From: Blautia sp.
GTDB taxonomy: Bacteria; Bacillota; Clostridia; Lachnospirales; Lachnospiraceae
DNA: 43,610 nt
Direction of reading: 5' to 3'
Assembly (NCBI GenBank): GCA_023664455.1
Contig: JAMPFM010000023.1
Location: 1 to 43,610, forward strand
Made by a program: the position numbers and the translations under genes. Positions 14,547-24,300 of this stretch are shown one piece after another (position 1 is the first letter of the stretch; the number at the start of each line of letters is the position of its first letter). The notes beneath the pieces are model-generated. The model was not told the origin of the DNA. It saw nothing but the letters and a program-made list of their open reading frames with translations, and did not search any database.

Positions 14547-17216
14547 TTAATAGTGCATAAAATCATTCTCCCGTAAGATAATCATATCTTCATCGTCATA
14601 TCGTTTCGCCAAAAGAATGTCCACAAAATGTTTGGGCGTCTTCTTATTTGCATAATAAATCGCTTCGTCTACCAGTTCCCTTACTTCTGCGACGCTGACT
14701 TCATGGTCGCTTGTCTGCATATCCGCAATCCGGGTATGCAATGCAAGCACTCCAAATTCATCAATGGAATACTCCTGTTCCTCCGCATATTCTTTTGCAT
14801 AAGCGACCAGCGCTTCGTCGTCCAGAGCCTCAATATCCACCCGTAGATTGAAATTATTTTTTAAAACGGGATTTTCTGCTAACAGTTTGTCTATATTTTG
14901 TTTCGTATCTTCCAGAATCAGAAGCAGCCCTACGTTATCGGCCTCTAACGTTTTGCAAAGCCTGGTTACCGTATCCGTATTTAAATTGGATCCTCCTTCG
15001 ATAACCAGCGCGCCATTACTGAGCCTTTTCAGTGTCGTGGCAACGTCCTTTTTATTCAGACCTGCGCCGGATATTTTGGCTATCTTGCCAGAGAAATTGC
15101 CGTCATTATGCTGCATTTCCCGGACTAACTCTTTTGCCAGCGCCAGTGTACGGCTGGCTTCTTCCCCACTGATTAAGACATTGCCTGTACAAGCCGCCAT
15201 ACTCATGTTATCGAGAGTATGAATCAACTGTTCACGGGATTTTTTATGATGTACATACTGCCCGAACAATTCCTGTTCTTCGTCGGTCAGTTCCCTGACC
15301 GTTCTCGTATACCCCTGCTGCCCTCTTACTTTTCCATCCGCGCTTTCCTGATTTGCAGACTCTGTATCCGCCTTGTATTCCTGCTCTTTCGCCATCATAG
15401 ACGGATTCTGCGTGCCCTGCGCCGCTCCTGCGCCGGTCTGGGCTGCTTTCGCGGCTCTTACGGCCCTCGCTGCTTTTTCGGCCTCCGGCAAAACAACATC
15501 CCTGATAGCGGAGTCCTTCTCCGGCTCCTGCATAATGACTGCCAGGAAAGCTTTTTCCAACTGCTCTAATAATCCGCTCTTCGTCGCTTCGTCAAAATCT
15601 GCGAACAGACCGCCCGTCTGGCTGAGTATCCGTCTGCGGACGTCCTCCATCCGTTTCTGTTCGTTACTCTTCTTCATTTCTTCCCATTCAGCCATGATAT
15701 CTTCGATACTAAGCTGTCCGGTAATCTGCTTTTCTACTTTTTTTACATCCGGCATGACCAGACGAATCTGCCCGTCATACTCCTGCGACAATACATTGTC
15801 ATACGGATTGGAACTTGTGTACGCTGCCGCATTCATTGCCGGCTGTACCCGCTGCGGTTCCGGTTCAAGCGGACGCAGTACAGGTTCTTGTTTCGGCTGC
15901 GGCGGCACCACCGGTTCTGGTTCAAGTGGTCTCAGCATCGGTTCTGGCTGCGGCTGCTGCGTCATCAGCTCTGGTTCCAGCGGGTGCAGTACCGGTTCTG
16001 GCTTTGGCGGCTGCTGCATCGCCGGCTCTGGTTCAAGTGGTCTCAGCATTAGTTCCGGCTCTGGCTGGCTCTGCATAATAAGCTCTGGCTCCTGCTGTAT
16101 AGCCAGCTCGGCTTCCGGCTGCATTAATGTAAACCGCGGCTGCCCGTCATTTTCCGGTATTTCCTTCACATCTTGCGAAAGTGTTTCTTCCGCCAGCTCG
16201 GAAGTATTTTCCAGAAGCGGGGCAATAATTTTCTCTGCGATGGAAGGCTCCTCAGTTTCTTCCGCCATCCTATTTTCGTCCGGCGTTCCGCTCTCTTCCG
16301 ACACCCCATTTTCTTCCGTCAGAATTTCTTTCATGCTTTCCGCCAGCGCCATCTGTAAATTCAGTGTATTATACTGCCCTACGTCTACCGTCTTCACTTC
16401 CGGCAGTTCGGTCGTAGGCATCGAGAGGATATCCTGTCCGTCCTGCTGGGAATCCCTGGAATCTGCAGAGTCTTCGGATTCTTTAGAATCTCCAGAATCC
16501 CCGGAATCTTCTTCCTCTTCGGACTCTTCCTCATCCTCTTCTTCGATTCCTAAGTCGCGTGCCCGAACCCACGCATCATATTTTTCCTGCTGCTGTGCGT
16601 TCAACGGCACATGGAGCGCTTTCAGCTCCAACGCCTTTATGACATATTTGCCTTCCCCGAACCAGAGAAACATCTCGTCGCATTCTTCGATACACTTCGT
16701 TGCCAGCCCGATTCTATGATAAAGATATGCCAGCTCATAAGCCCATTTCTCACGGTAATCCCGTTTCTTGAAATCCTCTAAAACGGCTATCCGCTCTTCC
16801 AGGCTGACGTCCTGCGCTTCATATAACCGGTATAGCAAAATATATTGTCCCGTATCTTTCGGGGCAATCTGCACAAACTCTTTGTAATATTCAATCGCCT
16901 GTACATACTCTTCCATTTTAATGGACAGCTCGCACAGGGAATAAACAATCAGTCTTCCCGTCGGATGTTTCTCATACGCCAGAAGAAGGATTTCTTTACT
17001 TTCCTGAAATCTCCGGTTTATTTTATACAAATCGCTGACCGTACATAACATCATAACGCTTCTGACCCTGCGCCAGTCAATCGTATCCGCAATTTTTACT
17101 GCTTCTGCATATTCTCCCTCAGCGATTAGCGCCTTGATTTCATCGGCACGGACTTTATATTCATACTTATCCAAGGTACTCACCTCATATACTGTACTTT
17201 TACAGAAATACTGCAT
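14547..17216 (-). CDS. TPR protein with degenerate AAA+ (SpoVK/CbbX-like) domain
   Basis: 889 residues in three parts. Residues about 15-215 are TPR-like helical repeats ([31 protein letters not shown]). Residues about 220-560 are low-complexity: an acidic run ([13 protein letters not shown]), then Pro/Glu/Gln repeats ([13 protein letters not shown]). The C-terminal ~230 residues align by eye with SpoVK/CbbX-type AAA+ domains. [14 protein letters not shown] near residue 677 replaces the Walker A GxxGxGKT, and NGALVIEGG near residue 735 replaces the Walker B acidic pair. The [11 protein letters not shown] segment and the lid ([20 protein letters not shown]) are preserved. ATP hydrolysis is therefore unlikely and a scaffolding role more probable. 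Two starts are possible: ATG 17216 (AGGAG, 7 nt spacing) or TTG 17174 (GAGGTGAG just upstream), the latter fitting the start of the TPR region. It is co-transcribed with glgB. Confidence 0.8.
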   Translation of the reverse strand: MQYFCKSTVYEVSTLDKYEYKVRADEIKALIAEGEYAEAVKIADTIDWRRVRSVMMLCTVSDLYKINRRFQESKEILLLAYEKHPTGRLIVYSLCELSIKMEEYVQAIEYYKEFVQIAPKDTGQYILLYRLYEAQDVSLEERIAVLEDFKKRDYREKWAYELAYLYHRIGLATKCIEECDEMFLWFGEGKYVIKALELKALHVPLNAQQQEKYDAWVRARDLGIEEEDEEESEEEEDSGDSGDSKESEDSADSRDSQQDGQDILSMPTTELPEVKTVDVGQYNTLNLQMALAESMKEILTEENGVSEESGTPDENRMAEETEEPSIAEKIIAPLLENTSELAEETLSQDVKEIPENDGQPRFTLMQPEAELAIQQEPELIMQSQPEPELMLRPLEPEPAMQQPPKPEPVLHPLEPELMTQQPQPEPMLRPLEPEPVVPPQPKQEPVLRPLEPEPQRVQPAMNAAAYTSSNPYDNVLSQEYDGQIRLVMPDVKKVEKQITGQLSIEDIMAEWEEMKKSNEQKRMEDVRRRILSQTGGLFADFDEATKSGLLEQLEKAFLAVIMQEPEKDSAIRDVVLPEAEKAARAVRAAKAAQTGAGAAQGTQNPSMMAKEQEYKADTESANQESADGKVRGQQGYTRTVRELTDEEQELFGQYVHHKKSREQLIHTLDNMSMAACTGNVLISGEEASRTLALAKELVREMQHNDGNFSGKIAKISGAGLNKKDVATTLKRLSNGALVIEGGSNLNTDTVTRLCKTLEADNVGLLLILEDTKQNIDKLLAENPVLKNNFNLRVDIEALDDEALVAYAKEYAEEQEYSIDEFGVLALHTRIADMQTSDHEVSVAEVRELVDEAIYYANKKTPKHFVDILLAKRYDDEDMIILRENDFMHY

Positions 17217-17241
17217 AACCGGCTCCTGCGGTAATCCGGTT
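17217..17241 (-). promoter_or_regulatory. Hairpin enclosing the ribosome binding site of the TPR/AAA-like gene
   Basis: AACCGG and CCGGTT form an inverted repeat with the AGGAG ribosome binding site at the end of its 13-nt loop, directly before ATG 17216. Such a stem-loop could moderate initiation at this start and favour the downstream TTG. The role is inferred. Confidence 0.35.
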
Positions 17242-17325
17242 TCACAATTATCCCTGTCTTTTACATTCTGTCACGGTCTGCTGATTCAGACTGCGGCGTT
17301 ATTATTATCCTACTTTTACTGTCTT

Positions 17326-17354
17326 AGTTTACCATAGGCTAATATCAATGTAAA
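17326..17354 (-). promoter_or_regulatory. Promoter of the TPR/AAA-like gene and glgB
   Basis: On the minus strand TTTACA (17349-17354) and TAAACT (17326-17331) are separated by exactly 17 bp. The leader would be about 100 nt. The remainder of 17355-17472 is AT-rich and shows no gene. Confidence 0.5.
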
Positions 17355-17472
17355 TAAAATATACAGAAAAAATAAAGCGATGCCATCCTAAATATATAAT
17401 CAGCTTATACCAAGATATGGTTGCATCTCAATATACATTTTCATGATATTGTATCTTTACATGTTTTTAATT

Positions 17473-18342
17473 TTATGCATCAGCCGCATGGAGCGAATTG
17501 GAAAGTTCTGTAAATTGTTCTAAAGTTAACGCTTCGCCGCGTATCGTCGGCAGTAATCCCATTTGTCTTAAAATCCCGGCGGATTTTTCTTTTGCAATAT
17601 GCAGGTTTTCCGCGTTGGCAAGGCTGTTTATCAGCGTTTTTCTCCTCTGGTTAAAAGCTGCCCGGATAACGGCGAATAAATACGCTTCATCCTGCGCCTC
17701 CACCGGCGGTTTCCCATAGCGGGTCAGCCGGATTACCGTACTGTCCACGTTCGGCTTCGGCAAAAAACAGGAAGCCGGCGCCCGCGTAATCACTTCTGGT
17801 TTTGCATAATATTGCACCGCCAGCGATAAGGCGCCGTAATCTTTAGAGCCAGGTTTTGCCTGCATTCTGTCCGCAACTTCCTTCTGCACCATAATCGTAA
17901 TGCTCTGCAGGGCGATATGGCTTTCAAACAATGTCATGATAATCGGCGTCGTAATATAATAAGGCAGATTCGCCACCACTTTAACCGGCTTCCCGCCGCT
18001 TAACCCTTCCATAAGCTGCCTGATATCCACTTTTAAAATATCCGCATTGAGAACCGTCACATTCGGATAACCGCCGAGGGTATCCTGCAAAATGGGAATC
18101 AGGTTTTTGTCGATTTCCACGGCAAGGACCAGCTTCGCCCTTTCAGCAAGATACTGGGTCATCGTCCCGATGCCGGGACCGATTTCCAGAACATAGTCTT
18201 CCCCGGTTATCTGCGCCGCATCGACAATTTTTTCCAAAATATTCCTATCTATCAGAAAATTCTGTCCGTATTTTTTTTGCAGCGTGAATTGATATTTTTC
18301 CAAAAGCTCTTTTGTATTTCTGGCGCTCCCTAAGATTTCCAT
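17473..18342 (-). CDS. rsmA: 16S rRNA dimethyltransferase RsmA (KsgA)
   Basis: Dimethylates the two adjacent adenines (A1518/A1519, E. coli numbering) in helix 45 of 16S rRNA during small-subunit assembly. The 289-residue protein has the usual length. The entry motif GQNFLID (26-32), the SAM-binding LEIGPGIG (52-59) and the catalytic NLPYY (125-129) are intact. The C-terminal helical domain ends at SLHAADA. It lies 118 nt downstream of tatD in the same direction, the common Firmicute order. The short intergenic stretch is filled by tandem repeats derived from the 3' end of tatD. Identification is certain. Confidence 0.97.
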   Translation of the reverse strand: MEILGSARNTKELLEKYQFTLQKKYGQNFLIDRNILEKIVDAAQITGEDYVLEIGPGIGTMTQYLAERAKLVLAVEIDKNLIPILQDTLGGYPNVTVLNADILKVDIRQLMEGLSGGKPVKVVANLPYYITTPIIMTLFESHIALQSITIMVQKEVADRMQAKPGSKDYGALSLAVQYYAKPEVITRAPASCFLPKPNVDSTVIRLTRYGKPPVEAQDEAYLFAVIRAAFNQRRKTLINSLANAENLHIAKEKSAGILRQMGLLPTIRGEALTLEQFTELSNSLHAADA

Positions 18343-18414
18343 GTCTAACCCTCTTTCTGAATCCGAAACAAGCTATCTATGCCTTCACATGTTCCCCTAC
18401 ACAATCTTCCTGCA

Positions 18415-18513
18415 TTCTCATGCGTTATTCTGAGCAATCCGAAACAACCTTTCCGCGTTCTCATGCGTTATTCTGAGCAATCCGAAACAACCTTTCCGCG
18501 TTCTCATGCGTTA
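18415..18513. repeat. 43-bp tandem repeat duplicating the 3' end of tatD
   Basis: A 43-bp unit starting ttctcatgcg lies at 18415-18457 and 18458-18500, with a partial third copy from 18501 that diverges after about 13 bp. The copy next to the gene encodes the final residues and stop of TatD; the extra copy lies between tatD and rsmA. A degenerate trace (ctgaatccgaaacaa) appears near 18357-18371. Confidence 0.85.
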
Positions 18514-19243
18514 CCCTGAGCGTCTGCTCATAATCGATTCCCTTGATTTCGGCAATCGCTCTGGCAATATGGGGAAGATTCAGGGACGAATTGCGCCGCC
18601 CCCGGTTTGGCTCCGGCGCCAGATAGGGGCAGTCCGTTTCCAATAAAATATTTTCTATCGGGATATAAGCAACCGCCTCTTTCAATTTTTTGGCGTTTGC
18701 AAACGTAATCACACCGCCTATGCCGAAATAATAGCCCATGCCCAGATATTCTTTCGCAATTTCCTTCGTATAAGAAAAGCAATGAATGACGCCGCCTATT
18801 TCCCCGGCATGAAGGCTCTTCATCATATCCAGCGTATCTTTCGCCGCGTCCCTGGAATGGATAATCACGGGCAGTTTCACTTCCCTTGCAATTCCCAACT
18901 GTCTCTCAAAGCATCGCTTCTGAACAGGCGGCTCCGGTTCTTTCCAATGATAGTCCAGCCCGATTTCGCCCACCGCCACGACTTTCTCCAGCTTACAGCA
19001 GTCCTGCAGCCAGCGGAAATCTTCTTCTTTTAAAGCGCCGGTCTCGCTTGGATGGACGCCGATTGCCCCATAGATAAAAGGATATTTATCCATCAATTCC
19101 AGCGTCGTTTTACAGCTTTCCAGACTGGCTCCCACATTGATTACCGTATCGATTCCATTTGCGGGAAGCGACGCCAGCAGTTCCTCCCTGTCTTTGTCAA
19201 ATGCTTCATCATCATAGTGCGCATGGCTTTCAAATATCATCAT
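18461..19243 (-). CDS. tatD: TatD-family metal-dependent hydrolase / DNase
   Basis: A 260-residue TIM-barrel metallohydrolase of the TatD family, members of which show 3'-5' exonuclease activity and are linked to DNA repair or RNA quality control. The metal ligands are in place: H7 and H9 (SHAHYD), E93 (VGEIGLDY), H129 (IIHSRD), H154 (VIHCFS) and D204 (LLETDCPYL). GGGAGGA lies directly upstream of two adjacent ATGs; the second (19240, MIFESHAHYD) has the better spacing and the more typical family start. It is the first gene of a tatD-rsmA unit. Its 3' end is duplicated in tandem. Confidence 0.95.
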   Translation of the reverse strand: MMIFESHAHYDDEAFDKDREELLASLPANGIDTVINVGASLESCKTTLELMDKYPFIYGAIGVHPSETGALKEEDFRWLQDCCKLEKVVAVGEIGLDYHWKEPEPPVQKRCFERQLGIAREVKLPVIIHSRDAAKDTLDMMKSLHAGEIGGVIHCFSYTKEIAKEYLGMGYYFGIGGVITFANAKKLKEAVAYIPIENILLETDCPYLAPEPNRGRRNSSLNLPHIARAIAEIKGIDYEQTLRVTHENAERLFRIAQNNA

Positions 19244-19352
19244 TCCTCCCGTCTGTCCGCCCCGGCGGACGTATGAATCCTGTCTACAGCTTCCAAATCT
19301 GCCAGAAGATTAAGAAAAACGCAAGAAAACTCAAAAATCTTTCAAAAAACTC

Positions 19353-19381
19353 TTGCAAACCAAAAAACATTATACTATAAT
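19353..19381 (+). promoter_or_regulatory. Promoter of tRNA-Lys
   Basis: TTGCAA (19353-19358), a 17-bp spacer and a perfect TATAAT (19376-19381). The predicted start is near 19388, about 40 nt before the mature tRNA. Confidence 0.75.
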
Positions 19382-19426
19382 AACTCTTGCATTGCAAAAC
19401 AGTAATGCAGATTTCATATGTGACAA

Positions 19427-19499
19427 GCGCCTTTAGCTCAGTTGGTAGAGCACCTGACTCTTAATCAGGGTGTCCAGGGTTCGAGCCCCTGAAGGCGCA
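19427..19499 (+). tRNA. tRNA-Lys (anticodon CUU)
   Basis: The acceptor stem GCGCCTT (19427-19433) pairs with AAGGCGC (19492-19498), with A as discriminator. The D-arm is TAGCTCAGTTGGTAGAGCA. The anticodon loop CTCTTAA gives anticodon CTT, and GGTTCGAGCC forms the T-arm. CCA is not encoded. The tRNA stands alone between divergently oriented tatD and the metallo-hydrolase gene. Confidence 0.97.
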
Positions 19500-19505
19500 C
19501 TATAG

Positions 19506-19551
19506 GTACCGTTTTTGAAGACATATGCGCTTCGGGGGCGGTGCTTTTTTT
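19506..19551 (+). terminator. Terminator after tRNA-Lys
   Basis: GTACCG (19506-19511) pairs with CGGTGC (19539-19544). An inner GAAG/CTTC stem lies in the loop and a run of seven T follows. It ends 40 nt before the ATG of the next gene. Confidence 0.6.
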
Positions 19552-19590
19552 CTATATAAGCGCAGACTCAGAGAAAGGCGGGGGACTCTT

Positions 19591-20370
19591 ATGAAAATTA
19601 CCTGGTTTGGAACAGCATCACTATTAATCGAAAGCGGACAAGACCGCATTCTTCTCGATCCTTTCCTGCCCTTAAAAGGTGCGGATAACCATCCTTCCCT
19701 TGCAGACTATGCCAAAGAAGACGCTATCTTAATCACCCACGGACACATCGACCATCTGGGCAGCATTCCCCGGATCCTGGAAGAGGCGGACGCCACGGTA
19801 TACTGTAGCAGCCTTCCTGCGTCCACCTTGGAAAAAAGAGGTGTTGACAGCGACCAGATTGCCGTCATTTCCCCCGGAAACCCCCTTCTTTTCGGACAGA
19901 TGAAAGTTACGCCGCTGCCCGGAAAACATATCCGTTTTGACGCCGGGCTGATAAGGCATACCTTGATAAACCCGTTGATTCTGCGTTATTTTGGAAATTT
20001 TTTGTGGTTACTTTTCCGCAACCCTTTCTACCCGGAAGGAAAAGAAACGCTTGCCTTCCAGATTGATGCGGAAGACAAGCGGATACTCGTGCTTGGCAGT
20101 TTGAATTTAAAAGAAAATACAGAATATCCCCAGAACGTGGACGTTCTGATCCTGCCCTATCAGGGCGCGTCGGATTTGATGACGCCCGCCCTTGCAATTC
20201 TGGATAAAATCAGACCAAAGGCGGTGATTTTAGACCACTTTGATAATGCATTTCCACCCATTTCGCGCCGTGTGGACACCCATGCCCTGAAAAAGGCGTT
20301 AGCGGAGCATTATCCCGATTTACCGGTCATCAGACCCACTGCCGGGAAGCCTGTTACCTTGAAAAGCTGA
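19591..20370 (+). CDS. Metallo-beta-lactamase-fold hydrolase
   Basis: A cytosolic 259-residue protein of the MBL superfamily, close in layout to UPF0173-type predicted metal-dependent hydrolases. The metal signature is H50-G-H52-I-D54-H55, with further candidate ligands H113 (PGKH) and H216 (ILDHFDN). The position that normally carries a bridging Asp (GD) reads L-G-S (residue ~170), so metal binding may be altered. ATG 19591 is chosen because AAAGGCGGGGG lies 6 nt upstream; the longer in-frame extension overlaps the tRNA terminator. The substrate is unknown. The gene converges on the permease gene, and their 3' ends share a diverged repeat. Confidence 0.85.
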   Translation: MKITWFGTASLLIESGQDRILLDPFLPLKGADNHPSLADYAKEDAILITHGHIDHLGSIPRILEEADATVYCSSLPASTLEKRGVDSDQIAVISPGNPLLFGQMKVTPLPGKHIRFDAGLIRHTLINPLILRYFGNFLWLLFRNPFYPEGKETLAFQIDAEDKRILVLGSLNLKENTEYPQNVDVLILPYQGASDLMTPALAILDKIRPKAVILDHFDNAFPPISRRVDTHALKKALAEHYPDLPVIRPTAGKPVTLKS

Positions 20371-20501
20371 CTCCGGGCTGTTCCATTGTCAGCCTCGAAC
20401 GCTGATTCCGGACAGCTCCATTATTATTCCGGCAAGCTGATTCCAAGCAGCTCCATTGTCAGCCTCAAAAGCTGACTCCAAGTAGCTCAATCACAATCCC
20501 G
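20364..20501. repeat. Four degenerate ~35-bp repeats between two convergent genes
   Basis: Units beginning (a)agctga[c/t]tcc start at about 20364, 20401, 20434 and 20470. The first covers the stop of the metallo-hydrolase gene and the last covers the 3' coding end and stop of the permease gene. Units 1 and 3 are nearly identical, including a tccattgtcagcctc tail. Confidence 0.75.
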
Positions 20502-21319
20502 GAAATCACGCCGATACCATAGAGCAGCGCGATAATCTTCGCATTTTCGGCGGGTCTGTCATTGACGCGCAGCAGGACGAGCAGACCGACCCCCGCGCCC
20601 ACCAGCAGCCCGCCAATCATGGCTCCCGCGCCCAGAATCCCCTGTAAATACAATTCGGTTATGACAATGGACGCGGCACAGTTCGGAAGCAGCCCTACGG
20701 CTCCTGCGATTAACGTACCTATCACCGGACGGTTCAGAATCAGATTTGCCAGAAATTCTTCCCCCACAAAGGCTATCAACAGATTCAGTATAAACGTAAT
20801 TACGATAATATAAACGAAGATATCCAGCGTATGCCGCAGCGCGGATTTCACAACGCCCTCTTCACAATGGCAATGGCTATGTTCACACATATGCCCAATC
20901 TGCATTTCTTCCTTTTTTCTCTTCAAAACCCTGCTTATGATGAAATCTATTACAAGTCCCGCCGCCATCCCGATAAGGATTTTGACGCCCAGAATCTTGA
21001 ATATCATAGGCGCGCCGGCTTTTTCCGAAATCAGAATCGGCAGCATCTCATCCGAAGTGGACAGATAGACCGAAAGCAGGGTTCCCAGCGTGATAATCCT
21101 GCCCGCATACAGATTAGACGCCGCCGCCGAAAAACCGCATTGGGGAAAAGCCCCTAAAATACTGCCCAGAATGGGACCGCTCTTTCCGGCTTTCTGAATA
21201 ACGGACTGCATTTTACTTCCGGTCATATGTTCCAGCGATTCCATGACCAGATAGGTACAGAACAGAAACGGCAATAATTTGATACCGTCTAAGAGCGTAT
21301 CCCCAATAATATCCAACAT
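20465..21319 (-). CDS. Putative heavy-metal / arsenic-type permease (ArsP_2/DUF2899-like)
   Basis: A 284-residue integral membrane protein with about 8-10 hydrophobic segments. Features of the ArsP_2 group of putative 10-TM exporters are visible: a PQCGFS motif (C61) in a membrane segment, a matching LLPNCAAS in the second half, and a basic cytosolic loop followed by a Cys/His cluster (C145, H147, H149, C150, H151, C152). The two similar halves suggest an internal duplication. The substrate (Mn, As or another metal) cannot be decided from the sequence. It starts 14 nt after the stop of the transglutaminase-like gene, so the two are probably co-transcribed. Assignment to the transporter group is fairly sure. 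Confidence 0.75.
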   Translation of the reverse strand: MLDIIGDTLLDGIKLLPFLFCTYLVMESLEHMTGSKMQSVIQKAGKSGPILGSILGAFPQCGFSAAASNLYAGRIITLGTLLSVYLSTSDEMLPILISEKAGAPMIFKILGVKILIGMAAGLVIDFIISRVLKRKKEEMQIGHMCEHSHCHCEEGVVKSALRHTLDIFVYIIVITFILNLLIAFVGEEFLANLILNRPVIGTLIAGAVGLLPNCAASIVITELYLQGILGAGAMIGGLLVGAGVGLLVLLRVNDRPAENAKIIALLYGIGVISGIVIELLGVSF

Positions 21320-21333
21320 ATGCTACCTGCTTT

Positions 21334-24300
21334 CTATGCGATATCTTCTTTTTTCCGGCTCATACCGCCATCGGCTGCCGGGAAATAGGCAACTTCCGGC
21401 GCCGGATTCTCCTGGGCAGTCTTTTTTCCTCCCGACTGATAAGGGATGACATTGACTTTAAAGGTTGCGACCGCCTCTTTTGTCACGGTTGACGTTGCCG
21501 TTATGGTAAATGTGCCCGTCTTCGTCGTCGTAAGCTGCATCTCGAACGTGGAAGAGGCTGCCTTAATGCTCGCCGCCTTCTTATCCCCTGAAGAAATCGT
21601 CCATTTCAACTTATCCGTATCCAGCGTTCTTGCCAGATTGCTGACCTGCGCCATGAAAACATAAGTGCCATTATTCTCAATCGAGATTCCGTCTTCATTC
21701 CCATAATCGATTGCCGCTCCCGCCGCATTCGGATTCGCCCGCAGCTCTTCTAAACTGATATAATTCACGCCGATGCTGCCTTCTGTAACCAGAAGCGGTT
21801 TCTTCGTCGTAAACTTTTTAGCTTTCGAGGATTTCGTATTCTGTTTCCCTTCCATGTCAAAATGCGCCGTAATTACCGCTTCATAAGTCTTATTACTGGA
21901 CAGTCCTGCCACCTTGCAGCTCCACGAATCTGTAGAGACAGAACAGGTATACGGACTCACCGTATCCGGGCTTGTCGTATCCGGACTTGCAGCGCCACTC
22001 TTTGCCTCCAGCGTTTCCCCGGTGGCTTTATCCGTAATTGTTACCGTATAGTATTTACTTGCCGACTGCTCCCGCACCGTAGCGGCCGGCGTAAAGGAAA
22101 ACGTTACGGAAGTATCCTTGATCGTCACCTTGCCAATGGAAGGCGCCGCCATATCTTTTACTTTGATTTTTGCGGTCGCCGTACTTGTACCCATGCTAAA
22201 AGCAACGTCCATACTGCCGTTGTTCTTATTGCCGATTAACGCTGTCGCCGTAATTTCTGTATCCTGCGCCGCCGTTGCCCCTTCCTGCTGGGAGCTGGCG
22301 AAACAGCCGCTTTGCTGGATACTTTGCAGCGCTGCGTCAAAGTTTACGCTTCCAAGATCCATCCCTTGCAGGGAACCTTTGAGATCCGTACCGATTAACT
22401 CCCCTAACCGCACGCTCTGTCCGATGGTCAGCGTAGTCGTTTTATTCGTAAGCTTGGACGGGGCTTTCACAACCCGGACAACCACCGGTGCAGAAGTCCG
22501 TACCGTACCGGAAGCGTCTTTCCCTGTGACGGTAATCTCGGCGTCGCCCACCTGCGCACCGTAAGACAGTGTGCCTTTTGTCTTGTCCGATTGGGATACA
22601 TCGACTTTCGCAATCTTTTTATTGCTGCTGTTAAACTTCACGGACTGAAACTCCGGCGCGCTGCCGGTTATCGCATTTCCCGCCGCGTCCAGAAGCGTAT
22701 ATCCTATGGTAACGGCCGTACCCTGTCCTGCCGCCGTTATCGTATAAACCGGCGTACCTTCTTCCGTCGTCTGCGTGATTCCGGCTGCTCCCTGAGGAGT
22801 TACCGTCAGTTGTACTTTGTCAAAAATCCTGCCCTTCGTCTTCACCTTATCGCTTGTCGCCCCGGCAAATGCAACCGAGGAATCTGTTGCCGCCGACACG
22901 TTCCTAAAGTAAAAGACATATTCTGTTTTCGCCAGTAATCCCTGCATTGTCAGACTGTTCTTATTGGACGCCTCACTCTGCGCCAGGCATTCTCCTGTCT
23001 TAAAATACTGCTGCAAGATATCCAACATCGCTGTTTTCTCGTCATCCTCAAGAACACTAAGCAGCTGTCCGTCCATGCCCGCCGTTTTCAGCGCACCCTC
23101 TATCACGCCTTTCCAGTCCGCTTTCTTCGTTCCAAACACATCGGCGCTATACGGTATCGCATACACTTCCATATACTGTCCTGTCGCATTCGCCTTCCAA
23201 TTCAGGACCGCGCTGGTATCTTTGAGCGCAGAAACTTTTATCCCCGCAGGCGCCGTTAACGCTTTGACCGTAATCTTTGCCGTTTTCGTAATCGTATTGC
23301 CCGACTTATCTATCGCCGATACGCTGATCATGGCAGTCCCCGGTTTTAAAGCCTTCAATACGCCGGTAACACGGTTGACGGAAACGACATCGCTTGCATT
23401 GGACGTGTAAAATAACTGCGTAACGTCCTGCTCATATTTCTTCTTAATCGTCGTATGGATACACTGGCTCTGCCCTACATACATCGTCGTATTCAGACCA
23501 TTAAACGCAATGGAACCCGGCAGCAGCGCGCTCTCGTCCAGTTTTTCCAGAATACAGTCCTTAGTCGTCTCTATCGTCAGTTTCTGCTCCCACGCATATG
23601 GATGACTGCCGCCCCATGTAATCGTAAACTCTTTAGACAAAGCATCCTGTACGGGGATGATGAAATGGATGTAGGAATAATCTTTTTCATCTATTTCTAT
23701 CAGACCACCTTCCACCGTGCTCTCTTTTACCGTAGTATCTTCTAACATTGCCGTCGGCTTCACGCAGTCGGGCGTATTAAGCCGCAATGCCACATAATTG
23801 CCGCTTGCAGGCTCCTTACCGTACAGTTCCACTTTAGAAGAATAAGCCACCGCGTCGTAAGATACCTTTATTTCCGCACCATCCGTTGACTTTTGCACGG
23901 ATGGGGAAGAAATTTCGACGCCATATATTGACACTTCTGTCACATTTCCGGCGCATTTCCCTTGTTCTTCTTTTTTCAATTTAGAGAGAGCTAACAGGTA
24001 CGATGCTGCCTCATACTTAGAGTCTTTTTCTACGTTTGTATCATAATCCACTTCTATCGTGATATCCGGTGACTGCCCCGTTACGTTCAAAATCACGTCT
24101 ACATAACCGTCTTTTAACGTGGAATCTGCCTTTTGATAGCGTTGTTCCACCTGGTTCCCATCTTTTCCGGGATAGAAAATACTCAGGTGTCCATCATTCG
24201 TAAACTTGGACGCATCCGCCTTAATCCTGACAGCAAGGAAATGTCCCGCCGTCGCTGACCCTTCCTCATAGCCCAGGTATCCGCTGCAGCCTTCCGTATA

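Noticed and set aside
15373-16719. 448-codon Ser/Gly/Cys-rich plus-strand frame
   Set aside because: It is the antisense shadow of the acidic and Pro/Glu repeat linker of the TPR/AAA-like gene, has extreme composition and no ribosome binding site.
19525-19590. 22-codon upstream extension of the metallo-hydrolase
   Set aside because: Overlaps the tRNA terminator; the strong ribosome binding site fits ATG 19591.
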